This document shows, piece by piece, positions 1-8,424 of a stretch of 64,000 bases of DNA. The DNA comes from Roseobacter insulae (GTDB lineage: Bacteria > Pseudomonadota > Alphaproteobacteria > Rhodobacterales > Rhodobacteraceae). Under the pieces are notes generated by a model. It saw nothing but the letters and a program-made list of their open reading frames with translations, was not told where the DNA came from and searched no databases. The stretch covers positions 186,001-250,000 of the forward strand of contig NZ_JAHXDN010000005.1 of assembly GCF_019375555.1 (NCBI RefSeq), in the 5' to 3' direction. How positions within the stretch are numbered: position 1 is the first letter of the stretch; the number at the start of each line of letters is the position of its first letter. The position numbers were made by a program, and so were the translations under genes.

Positions 1-1313
1 ATATCTCCGAGGGCGATGCAGGCTCCAAGGCCGCTCCCAAGGGGAAGGAAGCCGCCAAGGAGGCAGAGGCACCCTCCTCGGCCGCGCGCACCGCGTCGGG
101 CGATGGCGGCGGCGGGTCCGTTGACGTGATGGTGCCGACGCTGGGCGAAAGCGTAACGGAGGCGACCGTCAGCACGTGGTTCAAGAAGGTCGGCGACAGC
201 GTTGCCGCGGATGAGATGCTCTGCGAGCTGGAAACCGACAAGGTCAGCGTCGAGGTGCCTGCCCCCGCCGCCGGCACGCTCACCGAGATCCTCGCCCCCG
301 AAGGCACAACCATCGAAGCAGGCGGCAAGCTTGCGGTCATGAGCCAGAGAGAGGGGGCGGCCGCCGCACCCGCCAAGCCGTCCGAGGCCCCTGCCGCGGC
401 CCCGGCGGGCTCGGGCAGCGGCGCGGATGTCGAGGACGCACCCTCTGCCAAGAAAGCGATGGCCGAGGCCGGGGTCAGCCGCGATCAGGTCACCGGCTCG
501 GGCCGCGATGGCCGCGTGATGAAGGAAGACGTGAATGCCGCCATTGCAGCCGCCAGCGCCGCCCCCGCACCTGCGGCGGCGGCACCGCGCGCGCCCGTGG
601 CTGCGGATGATGCGGCCCGCGAGGAGCGGGTCAAGATGACCCGCCTGCGTCAGACCATCGCCAAGCGTCTGAAGGACAGCCAGAACACCGCCGCGATGCT
701 CACCACCTATAACGAGGTGGACATGACCGAGGTCATGGCGCTGCGCACTGAATACAAGGACCTGTTCCTGAAAAAGCATGGCGTCAAGCTGGGCTTCATG
801 TCCTTCTTCACCAAGGCCTGCTGCCACGCGCTGAAAGAGGTGCCGGAAGTCAATGCCGAGATCGACGGCACGGATATCGTCTACAAGAACTTCGTGCATA
901 TGGGCATCGCGGCGGGCACGCCGACGGGTCTCGTGGTGCCGGTCATTCGCGACGCCGATGCGATGAGCTTTGCCGCCATCGAGAAGGCGATTGCCGAGAA
1001 AGGCGCCCGCGCCCGCGATGGCAAACTATCGATGGCTGAAATGCAGGGCGGCACCTTCACCATCTCCAACGGCGGGGTCTACGGCTCGCTGATGTCCTCG
1101 CCGATCCTGAACCCGCCGCAATCCGGGATCCTCGGCATGCACAAGATCCAGGACCGCCCGATGGCGATTGGCGGCGAAGTGGTGATCCGCCCGATGATGT
1201 ATCTTGCCTTGAGCTACGACCACCGCATCGTCGACGGCAAGGGCGCTGTGACGTTCCTGGTGCGGGTGAAAGAGGCGCTGGAAGATCCGCGCCGGCTGCT
1301 GATGGATTTGTAA
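1..1313 (+). CDS. sucB: Dihydrolipoamide succinyltransferase, E2 of 2-oxoglutarate dehydrogenase (5' partial)
   Basis: Transfers succinyl groups from lipoate to CoA in the TCA-cycle 2-oxoglutarate dehydrogenase complex. The frame is open to the left edge (first full codon at base 3). The visible part starts with ISEGDAGS, the typical end of a first lipoyl domain, then an Ala/Pro linker and a second lipoyl domain with the lipoylated lysine in [12 protein letters not shown] peripheral-subunit-binding domain ([11 protein letters not shown]...[11 protein letters not shown]) and the acyltransferase core follow, ending in the catalytic SYDHRIVDG. It is therefore a two-lipoyl-domain E2 whose start lies outside the window. 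The ATG at 126 is internal, inside the second lipoyl domain. The E3 gene lpdA follows about 1.7 kb downstream. The second lipoyl domain and the TCA rather than pyruvate assignment rest on family knowledge and are well supported. Confidence 0.95.
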   Translation, partial: ISEGDAGSKAAPKGKEAAKEAEAPSSAARTASGDGGGGSVDVMVPTLGESVTEATVSTWFKKVGDSVAADEMLCELETDKVSVEVPAPAAGTLTEILAPEGTTIEAGGKLAVMSQREGAAAAPAKPSEAPAAAPAGSGSGADVEDAPSAKKAMAEAGVSRDQVTGSGRDGRVMKEDVNAAIAAASAAPAPAAAAPRAPVAADDAAREERVKMTRLRQTIAKRLKDSQNTAAMLTTYNEVDMTEVMALRTEYKDLFLKKHGVKLGFMSFFTKACCHALKEVPEVNAEIDGTDIVYKNFVHMGIAAGTPTGLVVPVIRDADAMSFAAIEKAIAEKGARARDGKLSMAEMQGGTFTISNGGVYGSLMSSPILNPPQSGILGMHKIQDRPMAIGGEVVIRPMMYLALSYDHRIVDGKGAVTFLVRVKEALEDPRRLLMDL

Positions 1314-1335
1314 ACTGGCACGCCAATCGACCAGA

Positions 1336-1464
1336 GGGCCGCGCCCGACCTCGGGCCGAAGGCCGTCTTGCAAAGGCTCCGGGGGAGCCTTTGAGGCCGC
1401 AGGGGGCGTCAGCCCGGGGTGCACGTATGTGCGCCCTCCCCGTGGGGGAGGTCGGGCGCGGCCC
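1336..1464. repeat. Multi-hairpin palindromic intergenic element A
   Basis: A perfect 17-bp inverted repeat (1336-1352 with 1448-1464, sequence GGGCCGCGCCCGACCTC and its complement) closes a GC-rich block. Inside are further hairpins: GGCC-gaa-GGCC (1354-1364), a perfect 10-bp stem with a GGG loop (1371-1393), GGGC-gtca-GCCC (1404-1415) and a GCAC-gtat-GTGC stem (1418-1435). It lies between sucB and the 142-aa gene and could double as the sucB terminator. The architecture resembles repeated palindromic units of Rhodobacteraceae intergenic regions; copy number cannot be seen here. Confidence 0.75.
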
Positions 1465-1512
1465 GAGGCGGGGCCTCGGGCTATTTCCTGGTAAGTTACT
1501 GGTGGGGCAAAA

Positions 1513-1941
1513 ATGGACCTAAAAGAATTCATAATGGAGACGATCAGCGGCATTGTTGAAGCAACTGCCGAGCTTCAAAATCAGTACCAGGGACTCGGGG
1601 TAATCGTTAATCCGCCAGTCTCAGTCCAAGAACGAGACCTGTATGAGGAAAACAATGCCGGACACACGTATCGCCGTGTTGAAACCGTTCATTTCGACGT
1701 GGCCGTTTCCGCGACCTCGGAAAGTGGTGGAGGCGGCAAAGCCGGCTTGAAAATTCTTTCTGTCGAAGCCGGGCTTGATGGCAAACATGCTCGACGCAGC
1801 GAAGAGGCAAGTCGCGTCAAGTTCTCTATCCCGATGACACTCCCACCAAGTGCTGCAGAAACCAAAAATAAGCAGATCCTAGACCAAGACACTGCCGCCA
1901 GCTCTGGATCATATGATTTTGATGCGCGCGACGATTTATAA
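1513..1941 (+). CDS. Small protein of unknown function, Trypco2-like
   Basis: 142 aa, no signal peptide or membrane segment. An N-terminal amphipathic helix (about residues 1-22, LKEFIMETISGIVEATAEL) is followed by beta-rich segments: VHFDVAVSAT (about 60-69), a Gly-rich turn SGGGGKAGLKILSVEAG and SRVKFSIPMTLPP (about 102-114). The layout recalls the trypsin-co-occurring (Trypco2) type of small beta-sandwich proteins, predicted by others to belong to conflict systems, but this is recognition from memory and not certain. The ATG at 1513 has a GGTGGGG sequence upstream; ATG 1534 is an alternative. Base composition is clearly more AT-rich than its neighbours. It interrupts the sucB-MAPEG-lpdA order and lies between two multi-hairpin repeats, which suggests acquisition. 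Confidence 0.7.
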   Translation: MDLKEFIMETISGIVEATAELQNQYQGLGVIVNPPVSVQERDLYEENNAGHTYRRVETVHFDVAVSATSESGGGGKAGLKILSVEAGLDGKHARRSEEASRVKFSIPMTLPPSAAETKNKQILDQDTAASSGSYDFDARDDL

Positions 1942-1947
1942 TGCTGA

Positions 1948-2038
1948 GGCCGGTGCGCGACCGCCGGGCGGAAGCGAAGTGCCCGCCCGTCAAACCAAAG
2001 GTTTGCCTTCGGCAAAACGGGGGCGGTCGGGCGCTGGC
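1948..2038. repeat. Multi-hairpin palindromic intergenic element B
   Basis: An 18-bp imperfect closing stem (1948-1965 with 2021-2038; 15 Watson-Crick pairs, two G-U pairs, one mismatch) encloses three smaller hairpins: CGGGC...GCCCG (about 1965-1985), CAAACC-aaa-GGTTTG (about 1991-2005) and GCC-ttc-GGC. The closing stem resembles that of element A (CGACC core). It lies between the 142-aa gene and the MAPEG pair and may also terminate transcription. Confidence 0.7.
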
Positions 2039-2102
2039 CGGGCCGCAAGCGTCCCGGCTTGGGCGAAAGTAACGACCGAATAGAGCAATTCAGGAGACCC
2101 AC

Positions 2103-2486
2103 ATGACCGAAATCACCATCCTCGCCCTCTACGGCCTTCTCGTGATCCTGACGCTGATCCTGCAGGCCACAGGCACCATGACCCAGCTCGGCATGGGGTA
2201 TTTGCTCTCCAGCCGCGATGAGGAACGCAGCGTCTCCGGCATCGCCGCCCGGCTGGACCGGGCGCTGAACAACTCCGTCACCGCCATGGTGCTCTTTGCC
2301 CCCGCCGTCCTGCTGCTGGTGGTCACCGACAGCACCTCGAACGCCAGCCTGCTGGCCGCGCAGGTCTTCCTCATCGCCCGGCTGGTTTACCTGCCCGCCT
2401 ACGCGCTGCGCATCACCGGCGTCCGCAGCCTCGCCTGGACGGTGGGCATCGTCGCCACCATCGCGCTTTATCTGCTGGCCCTATGA
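2103..2486 (+). CDS. MAPEG family membrane protein
   Basis: 127 aa with about four hydrophobic helices (residues 5-25, 57-80, 84-100, 106-126). It belongs to the MAPEG superfamily (membrane-associated proteins in eicosanoid and glutathione metabolism), judged from the small size, the RLDRALNNSVTAMVLFAPAVL segment of helix 2 and the LIARLVYLPAYALRI segment typical of bacterial members. The ATG follows a clear AGGAGA ribosome site. The stop overlaps the start of a second MAPEG gene by 4 bases (ATGA), so the two are translationally coupled. Bacterial MAPEG proteins have no settled role; some are glutathione transferases. Inner-membrane location is inferred. Confidence 0.85.
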   Translation: MTEITILALYGLLVILTLILQATGTMTQLGMGYLLSSRDEERSVSGIAARLDRALNNSVTAMVLFAPAVLLLVVTDSTSNASLLAAQVFLIARLVYLPAYALRITGVRSLAWTVGIVATIALYLLAL

Positions 2487-2893
2487 CGCCGGAACTGACG
2501 GCGCTCGCGCTGGCGGCGCTTCTGCAGGTGGTGCAATTCGTGCTGATGGCGGTGCCCGCCAATCTGGAACTGAAGCCGGGGCAGACGGCCTCGCCGCGTG
2601 ACCGCGACCGGCTGGGCGGCGATCTGGCGGATCTGCTGTCGAAACGGACAGCGCGGCTCTACCGGGCGATGAACAACCATTTCGAAGCGCTGATCCTCTT
2701 TACCATCGCGGTGCTGATCGTGACACTGGGGGACCAGTCCAGCCCGCTGACCCGAAGCTGCGCCTGGATCTATCTCGCGGCCCGCGTCGCCTATGTGCCC
2801 GCCTATGCCTTCGGCTGGGTGCCGTGGCGCTCGGCCATCTGGTTTGTGGGCTTCGGCGCGACCTGCGTAATGTTGCTTGCAGCGCTGATCTGA
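2483..2893 (+). CDS. MAPEG family membrane protein (second copy)
   Basis: 136 aa with about four membrane helices. It shares with the upstream gene the pattern R-LYRAMNNHFEALILFTIAVLIV and IYLAARVAYVPAYAFGW, so the pair is a tandem duplication that has diverged. The start overlaps the upstream stop (ATGA). The carboxy half (WRSAIWFVGFGATCVMLLAALI) forms the last helix. The pair precedes lpdA. Substrate is unknown; a glutathione- or lipid-related detoxification role would be the family-based guess only. Confidence 0.85.
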   Translation: MTPELTALALAALLQVVQFVLMAVPANLELKPGQTASPRDRDRLGGDLADLLSKRTARLYRAMNNHFEALILFTIAVLIVTLGDQSSPLTRSCAWIYLAARVAYVPAYAFGWVPWRSAIWFVGFGATCVMLLAALI

Positions 2894-2936
2894 GCAGGTG
2901 AGTATGCATGCAGACAAGAGCAAAAACCACTTGATG

Positions 2937-2974
2937 GTGTACGGCCTGTGTACGATCGGTGCACAAACGGTGCA
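2937..2974 (+). promoter_or_regulatory. Helically spaced direct repeats upstream of lpdA
   Basis: GTGTAC occurs at 2937 and 2948, and CGGTGCA at 2957 and 2968. Both pairs have an 11-bp period, close to one DNA turn, and lie 40-75 bp before the lpdA start. This looks like a protein-binding region giving lpdA its own promoter. No regulator is identified. Confidence 0.4.
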
Positions 2975-3012
2975 TCGCCCGAAGACCGCGAATTACGCCC
3001 AAGGAGAGACCC

Positions 3013-4401
3013 ATGGCAAGTTATGACGTTATCATCATCGGCTCCGGCCCCGGCGGCTATGTCTGCGCGATACGCTGCGCGCAGCTGGGGCTGAAAGTGG
3101 CCTGCGTCGAGGGGCGTGACACGCTGGGCGGCACCTGCCTGAACGTCGGCTGTATCCCCTCCAAGGCCCTGCTGCACGCAAGCCATATGCTGCATGAAGC
3201 AGAGCACAATTTTGCCACCATGGGGCTGAAGGGCAAAAGCCCGTCGGTCGACTGGAAACAGATGCTGACCTACAAGCAGGACACGGTGACCACCAACACC
3301 AAGGGCATCGAATTTCTGTTCAAAAAGAACAAGGTAGACTGGCTGAAAGGCTGGGGGTCAATCCCGGAAGTGGGCAAGGTCAAGGTCGGGGATGACGTTC
3401 ATGAGGCCAAGAACATCATTGTCGCCTCAGGCTCCGAACCCGCGTCTTTGCCAGGTGTGGAGGTTGACGAGAAAGTCGTCGTGACCTCCACTGGCGCGCT
3501 GGAACTCGGCAAGGTGCCCAAGAGGCTGGTGGTGATTGGCGCCGGGGTGATCGGGCTGGAACTCGGGTCCGTCTACGCGCGGCTCGGCAGCGAGGTCACC
3601 GTGGTGGAGTTTCTGGATGCCATTACCCCCGGCATGGACGCGGAAATTCAAAAAACTTTCCAGAGAACGCTTAAAAAGCAAGGGCTTACCTTTGTCATGG
3701 GGGCCGCTGTTCAGAAGACCGATGCGACAAAGACCAAGGCGAAAGTGACCTACAAGCTGCGCAAGGACGACAGCGAACACGTGATCGATGCAGACGTCGT
3801 TCTGCTCGCAACCGGGCGCAAACCCTACACAGATGGGCTGGGGCTGGAGGCGCTGGGTGTCGAGATGACCAAGCACGGCCAGATCAACGTGAACGAGACA
3901 TGGCAAACGAACGTGCCGGGCATCTATGCCATTGGCGATGTGATCGAAGGCCCCATGCTCGCCCATAAGGCGGAAGACGAAGGCATGGCGGCAGCAGAGC
4001 AGGTGGCCGGCAAGCATGGCCATGTCAACTACGGGGTCATCCCGGGTGTCATCTACACCCACCCGGAGGTCGCTAATGTCGGCGCAACCGAAGAAATGCT
4101 GAAAGAACAAGGGCGTGCCTATAAGGTCGGCAAGTTCAGCTTTATGGGGAACGCGCGCGCGAAGGCGAATTTCGCCGGGGACGGTTTCGTGAAAATTCTG
4201 GCGGATAAAGAGACGGACCGCATTCTCGGCGCGCATATTCTCGGCCCGGCCGCGGGGGACCTCATTCACGAAGTCTGCGTTGCGATGGAATTCGGGGCGT
4301 CAGCCGAAGATCTGGCGATGACCTGCCACGCGCATCCGACCTATTCCGAAGCGGTGCGTGAAGCCGCTCTCGCCTGCGGGGACGGACCCATTCACATGTA
4401 A
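3013..4401 (+). CDS. lpdA: Dihydrolipoyl dehydrogenase (E3)
   Basis: 462 aa, usual length. Reoxidises dihydrolipoyl groups of 2-oxo acid dehydrogenase complexes, passing electrons through a disulfide and FAD to NAD+. Visible are the FAD-binding GSGPGG (residues 10-15), the redox-active disulfide in [13 protein letters not shown] (Cys42/Cys47), the NAD-binding [15 protein letters not shown], the second FAD motif [21 protein letters not shown] and the C-terminal catalytic [14 protein letters not shown]. The start at 3013 is chosen because AAGGAGA sits just upstream and [10 protein letters not shown] is the family start; an in-frame ATG at 2959 would add 18 charged residues. As E3 of the sucB complex it completes the E2-E3 block. 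Confidence 0.97.
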   Translation: MASYDVIIIGSGPGGYVCAIRCAQLGLKVACVEGRDTLGGTCLNVGCIPSKALLHASHMLHEAEHNFATMGLKGKSPSVDWKQMLTYKQDTVTTNTKGIEFLFKKNKVDWLKGWGSIPEVGKVKVGDDVHEAKNIIVASGSEPASLPGVEVDEKVVVTSTGALELGKVPKRLVVIGAGVIGLELGSVYARLGSEVTVVEFLDAITPGMDAEIQKTFQRTLKKQGLTFVMGAAVQKTDATKTKAKVTYKLRKDDSEHVIDADVVLLATGRKPYTDGLGLEALGVEMTKHGQINVNETWQTNVPGIYAIGDVIEGPMLAHKAEDEGMAAAEQVAGKHGHVNYGVIPGVIYTHPEVANVGATEEMLKEQGRAYKVGKFSFMGNARAKANFAGDGFVKILADKETDRILGAHILGPAAGDLIHEVCVAMEFGASAEDLAMTCHAHPTYSEAVREAALACGDGPIHM

Positions 4402-4414
4402 ACCGACCGGCGTC

Positions 4415-5032
4415 CTACCACATGGTCTTGGCCGCACGGGCGCCCCATGCATCGTCATAGGGCGTCCCACCTTCTTCACCGTCGGTCATTTCCGCAAGGA
4501 TCTGACCGACGCTGGGCAGTTGGTCGCTGTCATCCTCGCCAGACCACACAGCAGCACGCATGAAAGCCCGCGCACACTGCGTATAAATCTCCGCGATCTC
4601 GATGATGATCACGGTCGCGGGCAACCGGTTTTTCCTGGCGAACCGCTCCCGGATTTCCTGATCAGCCGTCAACCATGCATGACCGTTGACCCGAACGACA
4701 TTGTTTGACCCCGGGACCAAGAACATCAGGGAAACACGGCCATCCTCGACGATATTACGCAGTGAATCCAAGCGGTTGTTGCCACGCCAGTCCGGCATCG
4801 CCAACGTGCCGGGATCAAGCTCCAGAACAACGGGGCCGTCGTCTCCCCGTGGGCTGCCGTCAGTGCCATCCGCGCCTACCGTGCTCAGAACACAGAGTTT
4901 CGAGGCCATGATCCACTTGCGGTAAAGCGGCGTCATTCGGCGCGCGACCTTGCGCAAGGACGGGGCGCCCGGCGCGCCATAAAGCGCCAGCAATGCGTCG
5001 ATGGACTGAATTTTTTCAGGACTGCTTGTCAT
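4415..5032 (-). CDS. Pyridoxamine 5'-phosphate oxidase-like flavoprotein
   Basis: 205 aa. A split-barrel FMN-binding protein of the PPOX superfamily, closest in layout to the MSMEG_1061-type subfamily. The core strands are KLCVLSTVGADGTDGSPRGDDG (about 45-66), the DWRGNNRLDSLRNIVEDGRVSLMFLVPGSNNVVRVNGHAWL block (about 80-120) that normally contacts FMN phosphate, and a C-terminal helix. It is probably an FMN- or F420-type reductase; the substrate is unknown. Its start overlaps the end of the acyltransferase gene by 17 bases, so it is the last gene of the ftsE-ftsX-acyltransferase operon. It converges on lpdA with only 13 bases between. Confidence 0.8.
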   Translation of the reverse strand: MTSSPEKIQSIDALLALYGAPGAPSLRKVARRMTPLYRKWIMASKLCVLSTVGADGTDGSPRGDDGPVVLELDPGTLAMPDWRGNNRLDSLRNIVEDGRVSLMFLVPGSNNVVRVNGHAWLTADQEIRERFARKNRLPATVIIIEIAEIYTQCARAFMRAAVWSGEDDSDQLPSVGQILAEMTDGEEGGTPYDDAWGARAAKTMW

Positions 5033-5747
5033 GCGTGAACCCCGCTTCGGCCATCAGCGCATCCGACCGATCTTCGACAGATGTCTCCAACTCGGCCATA
5101 AAGGCCTCGCGTGTCATACCCGGAGCGATCTGCGGCAGAAATTCAACAACCGCAACGCCGGGCTTTCGCAGCATGCCGCGCTTGGGCCAGAGCACGCCGA
5201 CATTGGTCGCCACGGGCACGCAGGGTTGAGCCAGCTGTTCGTACAGGACTGCTGTGCCCACCTTGTAAGGCCTCTTCGCGCCCGGAGCGACCCGGGTGCC
5301 TTGCGAGTAAATGATCAACTGGCCGGGTTCGGCACGGCCCGCATTCACATCCGACACCATCTTGTCGATGGCGGCGCCACGCTTTCCGCGGTCCACCGCA
5401 ACACATCCCAGCCGCCGCGCGTATTGGCCAATGATCGGGGTCATCAATATCTCTTTTTTCATGATGAACTTGGCAGCCGGCAAAGCGGTGAAAATCATCA
5501 TGATGTCCAGGAAACTCTGGTGTTTGGCCGCGATCAGGGCTTCGCCATCCGGGACCGTACCGCGCACTTCGCATCGCATGCCGACCATCCAGCGCGCCGT
5601 CCAGAACACGTAGCGGGAATATGTTTTACACGCCGCGTAAGCGCCCCGCCGACTGAACATCGCCCAGGGCGCGAACCCCAGGCCCACGATGGGCATCGCG
5701 ATGTACATCTGCGTGATGAAAATGACAGACCGGATATATTGTACCAT
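5016..5747 (-). CDS. plsC: 1-acyl-sn-glycerol-3-phosphate acyltransferase family protein
   Basis: 243 aa. Acylates lysophosphatidic acid or a similar acceptor in phospholipid synthesis. The N-terminus has membrane segments (IRSVIFITQMYIAMPIVGLGFAPW). The acyltransferase box is AKHQSFLDIMM (the H-x4-D motif) and the second box is IIYSQGTRVAPG, where SQGTR replaces the commoner PEGTR. Block IV is CVPVATNVGVLWPK. The start at 5747 overlaps the ftsX stop by one base (TGATG), indicating coupling; upstream in-frame sequence is Cys/Arg-rich and not protein-like. In Rhodobacteraceae an acyltransferase after ftsEX is a familiar order. Confidence 0.9.
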   Translation of the reverse strand: MVQYIRSVIFITQMYIAMPIVGLGFAPWAMFSRRGAYAACKTYSRYVFWTARWMVGMRCEVRGTVPDGEALIAAKHQSFLDIMMIFTALPAAKFIMKKEILMTPIIGQYARRLGCVAVDRGKRGAAIDKMVSDVNAGRAEPGQLIIYSQGTRVAPGAKRPYKVGTAVLYEQLAQPCVPVATNVGVLWPKRGMLRKPGVAVVEFLPQIAPGMTREAFMAELETSVEDRSDALMAEAGFTHDKQS

Positions 5748-6652
5748 CACGCCAACCTTTTGAGGGCACGCCCTGCAGCAGCACCTGTCGCTAAAAACGC
5801 AACGGCACCGGCAAGCACCGGGATGGTGAAGGGCAAAAACCAATGCCACCCCTGAAACCCGAGGCCGGTGAGAAAGCCGCCAGTATCAGATGCTGCAGGC
5901 AGCAACAGAACGGCGGTCATCGCCAGAACAGAGCCGACGACGGCACCACCGAATGCCCTGAGCGTGAAGCGGCGTATGAAGGCCTGGGCGATGTATCGAT
6001 CCGTGGCGCCGACCAGCCGCAAAACAGCAATGACCTGCGCGTTTGCCGCAAGCGCCGCATTGGCCGCCAGCGTGATCATGGCGGCGATCGTCAGTCCAAG
6101 GAGACCGGCAGACAGCCAGCCGAGCAGTTTCAGCCGATTTGCCGCCTGCACCAGCGGTGCGCGCCAGCGGCTGTGGTCATCCAGCACCGCCCCCGGCACT
6201 TCCGCCGCAAGACGCAGCCGCAGGCCCGCCGCATCAAAGCCGCTGTCTTCCTCGATGACTTCGATCAATCTGGGCACCGGCAAGGTCTGCAGATCGAGAT
6301 CCGCGCCGAACCACGGGGCCAGCAAATCCTGCTGTTCCTCGTCGCTCAGCGCGCGCGCGAAAGCAACGCCCGCGGTGGTCTCCAGAATGCGCAGCGCGGC
6401 TTCTGTCTGCGCGGCGCGCTGGTCCAGTGGTGCAACGATCCGAATGGTAGAAGAGCGCGCAAGCTCGTCGCCCCACCGCGCAGCCAGCCGGCCGGACGCA
6501 AGGGACAGCGCCATTGCAAAAACCGCCAGAAAGGCCATTGCACCTGCTGCAAAAAGGGTCAGTTGCGCGGTGAATCCCGTCGGCGGAACAACGCGGTCAG
6601 CCTGCCGGTCGCCCAGAACAATGCGGCGCAGGTCCTTGCGGGTGATGCTCAT
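5747..6652 (-). CDS. ftsX: Cell division protein FtsX
   Basis: 301 aa. Integral membrane partner of FtsE; in other bacteria the complex relays septum signals to periplasmic cell-wall hydrolases. A first helix at about 28-50 is followed by a periplasmic region (about 55-170), then three helices (about 175-200, 225-250, 270-295), the FtsX/MacB-type fold. The NAQVIAVLRLVGATDRYIAQAFIRRFTLRAFGGAVVG segment is the conserved cytoplasmic coupling loop. It overlaps ftsE by 4 bases (ATGA) and the acyltransferase gene by one. The soluble loop is Ala/Leu-rich and poorly conserved, as is usual for alphaproteobacterial FtsX. Confidence 0.92.
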   Translation of the reverse strand: MSITRKDLRRIVLGDRQADRVVPPTGFTAQLTLFAAGAMAFLAVFAMALSLASGRLAARWGDELARSSTIRIVAPLDQRAAQTEAALRILETTAGVAFARALSDEEQQDLLAPWFGADLDLQTLPVPRLIEVIEEDSGFDAAGLRLRLAAEVPGAVLDDHSRWRAPLVQAANRLKLLGWLSAGLLGLTIAAMITLAANAALAANAQVIAVLRLVGATDRYIAQAFIRRFTLRAFGGAVVGSVLAMTAVLLLPAASDTGGFLTGLGFQGWHWFLPFTIPVLAGAVAFLATGAAAGRALKRLA

Positions 6653-7326
6653 AGGTCCGCCCCCGCAAGCTGCACGCGCTGGTTTGCAATCCGCAGAACG
6701 CGCGCCTGCACCTGGCTCTTGGCAGCGCGGATCAGGCTCAGGTCATGAGTCGCAACCAAGACGGTCTTGCCCATCTTGTTCAGCTCCACAAGTAGCCGCA
6801 GCAGCCGCTGGGACATCTCCCAGTCCACATTGCCCGTCGGCTCATCTGCGAGAATGACGTCGGGCGACATGATCACCGCGCGGGCCAGCGCGGCCCTCTG
6901 CCGTTCCCCGCCCGACAGCTCCGGCGGCAGTGCGTCGGCCCTGTGCGTCAAGCCCACCCAGGCCATCAGTTCTGTCAGATCGTCACCGGCGGCCTCGGCA
7001 TGGCGCCCGGACACGCGAAGCGGCAGCGCAATGTTCTCGGTGACAGACAGGTGGTTGAGGAACTGGCAGTCCTGATGCACGACCCCCATCCGCCGCCTCA
7101 GCATCGCGATATCGTCGCGTTCCAGGCCGCGCAGATCGTCGGCGAAGAGGGTGACATCCCCTGACGTCGGCAGGAGTGCGCCGTAACACAGCTTGAGCAG
7201 CGTGGTCTTGCCCGCGCCGGACGGGCCCGTCAGGAAATGAAAGGAGCCCGGTGCCAGTTTGAGCGAAATATCCGATAGTAACGCGCCGCCCCCGTAGCTG
7301 TAGGCGACATTTTCGAGCTCAATCAC
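6649..7326 (-). CDS. ftsE: Cell division ATP-binding protein FtsE
   Basis: 225 aa. The ABC ATPase that drives FtsX. Walker A is GPSGAGKT (residues 34-41), the signature is LSGGERQRAALARA and Walker B is VILADEPTGNVD, followed by the H-loop VLVATHDLSLI. The GTG at 7326 is the start because the family begins MIELENVAYSY. It heads the minus-strand ftsE-ftsX-acyltransferase-PPOX unit and diverges from the zinc-ribbon gene across 166 bp that must hold both promoters. Confidence 0.95.
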   Translation of the reverse strand: MIELENVAYSYGGGALLSDISLKLAPGSFHFLTGPSGAGKTTLLKLCYGALLPTSGDVTLFADDLRGLERDDIAMLRRRMGVVHQDCQFLNHLSVTENIALPLRVSGRHAEAAGDDLTELMAWVGLTHRADALPPELSGGERQRAALARAVIMSPDVILADEPTGNVDWEMSQRLLRLLVELNKMGKTVLVATHDLSLIRAAKSQVQARVLRIANQRVQLAGADL

Positions 7327-7492
7327 ACGGCCCCCTGAACAATTCTTGCGTTGTTGTGCCTCAGCACCGGTCTGGTTTCAATGCATCACTTGCAAGCTTT
7401 GTTCGCAGTTAACACTTTTCGCACGACGTTGATGGCAATATGGTGCAGAAAAATAATAACAGACATGGGGTCACGATGCAGCAGGATGTAAC

Positions 7493-8404
7493 ATGCGCTT
7501 GATTTGTCCCAATTGCGACGCGCAATACGAAGTTCCCGATGATGTCATGCCGCATGACGGGCGTGACGTACAATGCTCCAACTGCGGGCAGACATGGTTT
7601 CAGGAACATCCCGACACCGTGGCCGAAGCGGAAGCCGCAAAGAAGGCCGAAGCCGCCCCGGACGAGGAAGTCGTGCGCCCCGATGACGAAGGTGTTGCCG
7701 ACGACGCAGAAGCGCCCAAGGCGGAAGGTGAGGCTGCCGAAGCGACACCGGAACCAGAGCCTGAACCAGAACCGGATGACGAAGGCGCGGTTGAACCGCC
7801 ATTGGAAGAGACCCCGCCCCCGCAGCCTGCGCGCCGAAGCCTTGACCCGGACATCGCAAACGTTCTGCGCGAGGAAGCGGAGCTCGAAACGCAGGCGCGG
7901 CAAAACGAAGTCTCTGGCACGGTCGAGAGCCAGCCTGATCTGGGGCTGAACGAGGCCGAAGGCAGTGACGAAGCGCGCAAACGGGCCCGCGAAGCCCGTG
8001 ACCGCATGGCACGGATGCGCGGCGAGGATCCTGCGGATGTGCCGCTGGAAACGGCCGCCGCCATCGGATCACGCCGCGATCTGCTACCCGACATCGAAGA
8101 GATCAATTCGACCCTTCGGTCCAACAGCGACCGCTCGCCCGGTGAAGATCCGGGTCAGACCGCGCAGATCGAAGTGCGTGAGAAACGCAGTTTTGGCCGC
8201 GGGTTCATGTTGATGGTGATCCTCGCGCTCATTCTGGCCGTGCTTTATGTCTACGCACCCAAACTGGCCGATACCGTTCCACAGGCTGATCCATGGATCA
8301 GCGCCTATGTCGGGGCAGTTGATCAGGGGCGCATGTGGCTGGACGCACAGGTCGAAGGTGTGCTGAACTGGCTGGATGCGGCGGCCGATTCCAGCAGCAG
8401 GTAG
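7493..8404 (+). CDS. Zinc-ribbon domain protein with one membrane segment
   Basis: 303 aa. The N-terminus is an MJ0042-type zinc ribbon, CPNC (5-8) and CSNCGQTWF (about 30-38). A long acidic Glu/Ala/Pro region (about 50-130), a charged linker, one membrane helix GFMLMVILALILAVLYVYA (about 236-256) and a short amphipathic tail follow. This layout is common in alphaproteobacteria. The zinc ribbon would face the cytoplasm and the tail the periplasm. Function is unknown. It diverges from ftsE, a context seen in related genomes, and converges on the TIGR02302 gene with 20 bases between. Confidence 0.85.
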   Translation: MRLICPNCDAQYEVPDDVMPHDGRDVQCSNCGQTWFQEHPDTVAEAEAAKKAEAAPDEEVVRPDDEGVADDAEAPKAEGEAAEATPEPEPEPEPDDEGAVEPPLEETPPPQPARRSLDPDIANVLREEAELETQARQNEVSGTVESQPDLGLNEAEGSDEARKRAREARDRMARMRGEDPADVPLETAAAIGSRRDLLPDIEEINSTLRSNSDRSPGEDPGQTAQIEVREKRSFGRGFMLMVILALILAVLYVYAPKLADTVPQADPWISAYVGAVDQGRMWLDAQVEGVLNWLDAAADSSSR

Positions 8405-8424
8405 CGCTTCGCCGCTTGGATCGA

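Noticed and set aside
5031-5855. 274-codon plus-strand frame over the acyltransferase gene
   Set aside because: Antisense shadow of the plsC-like gene, rich in His/Arg, no domain.
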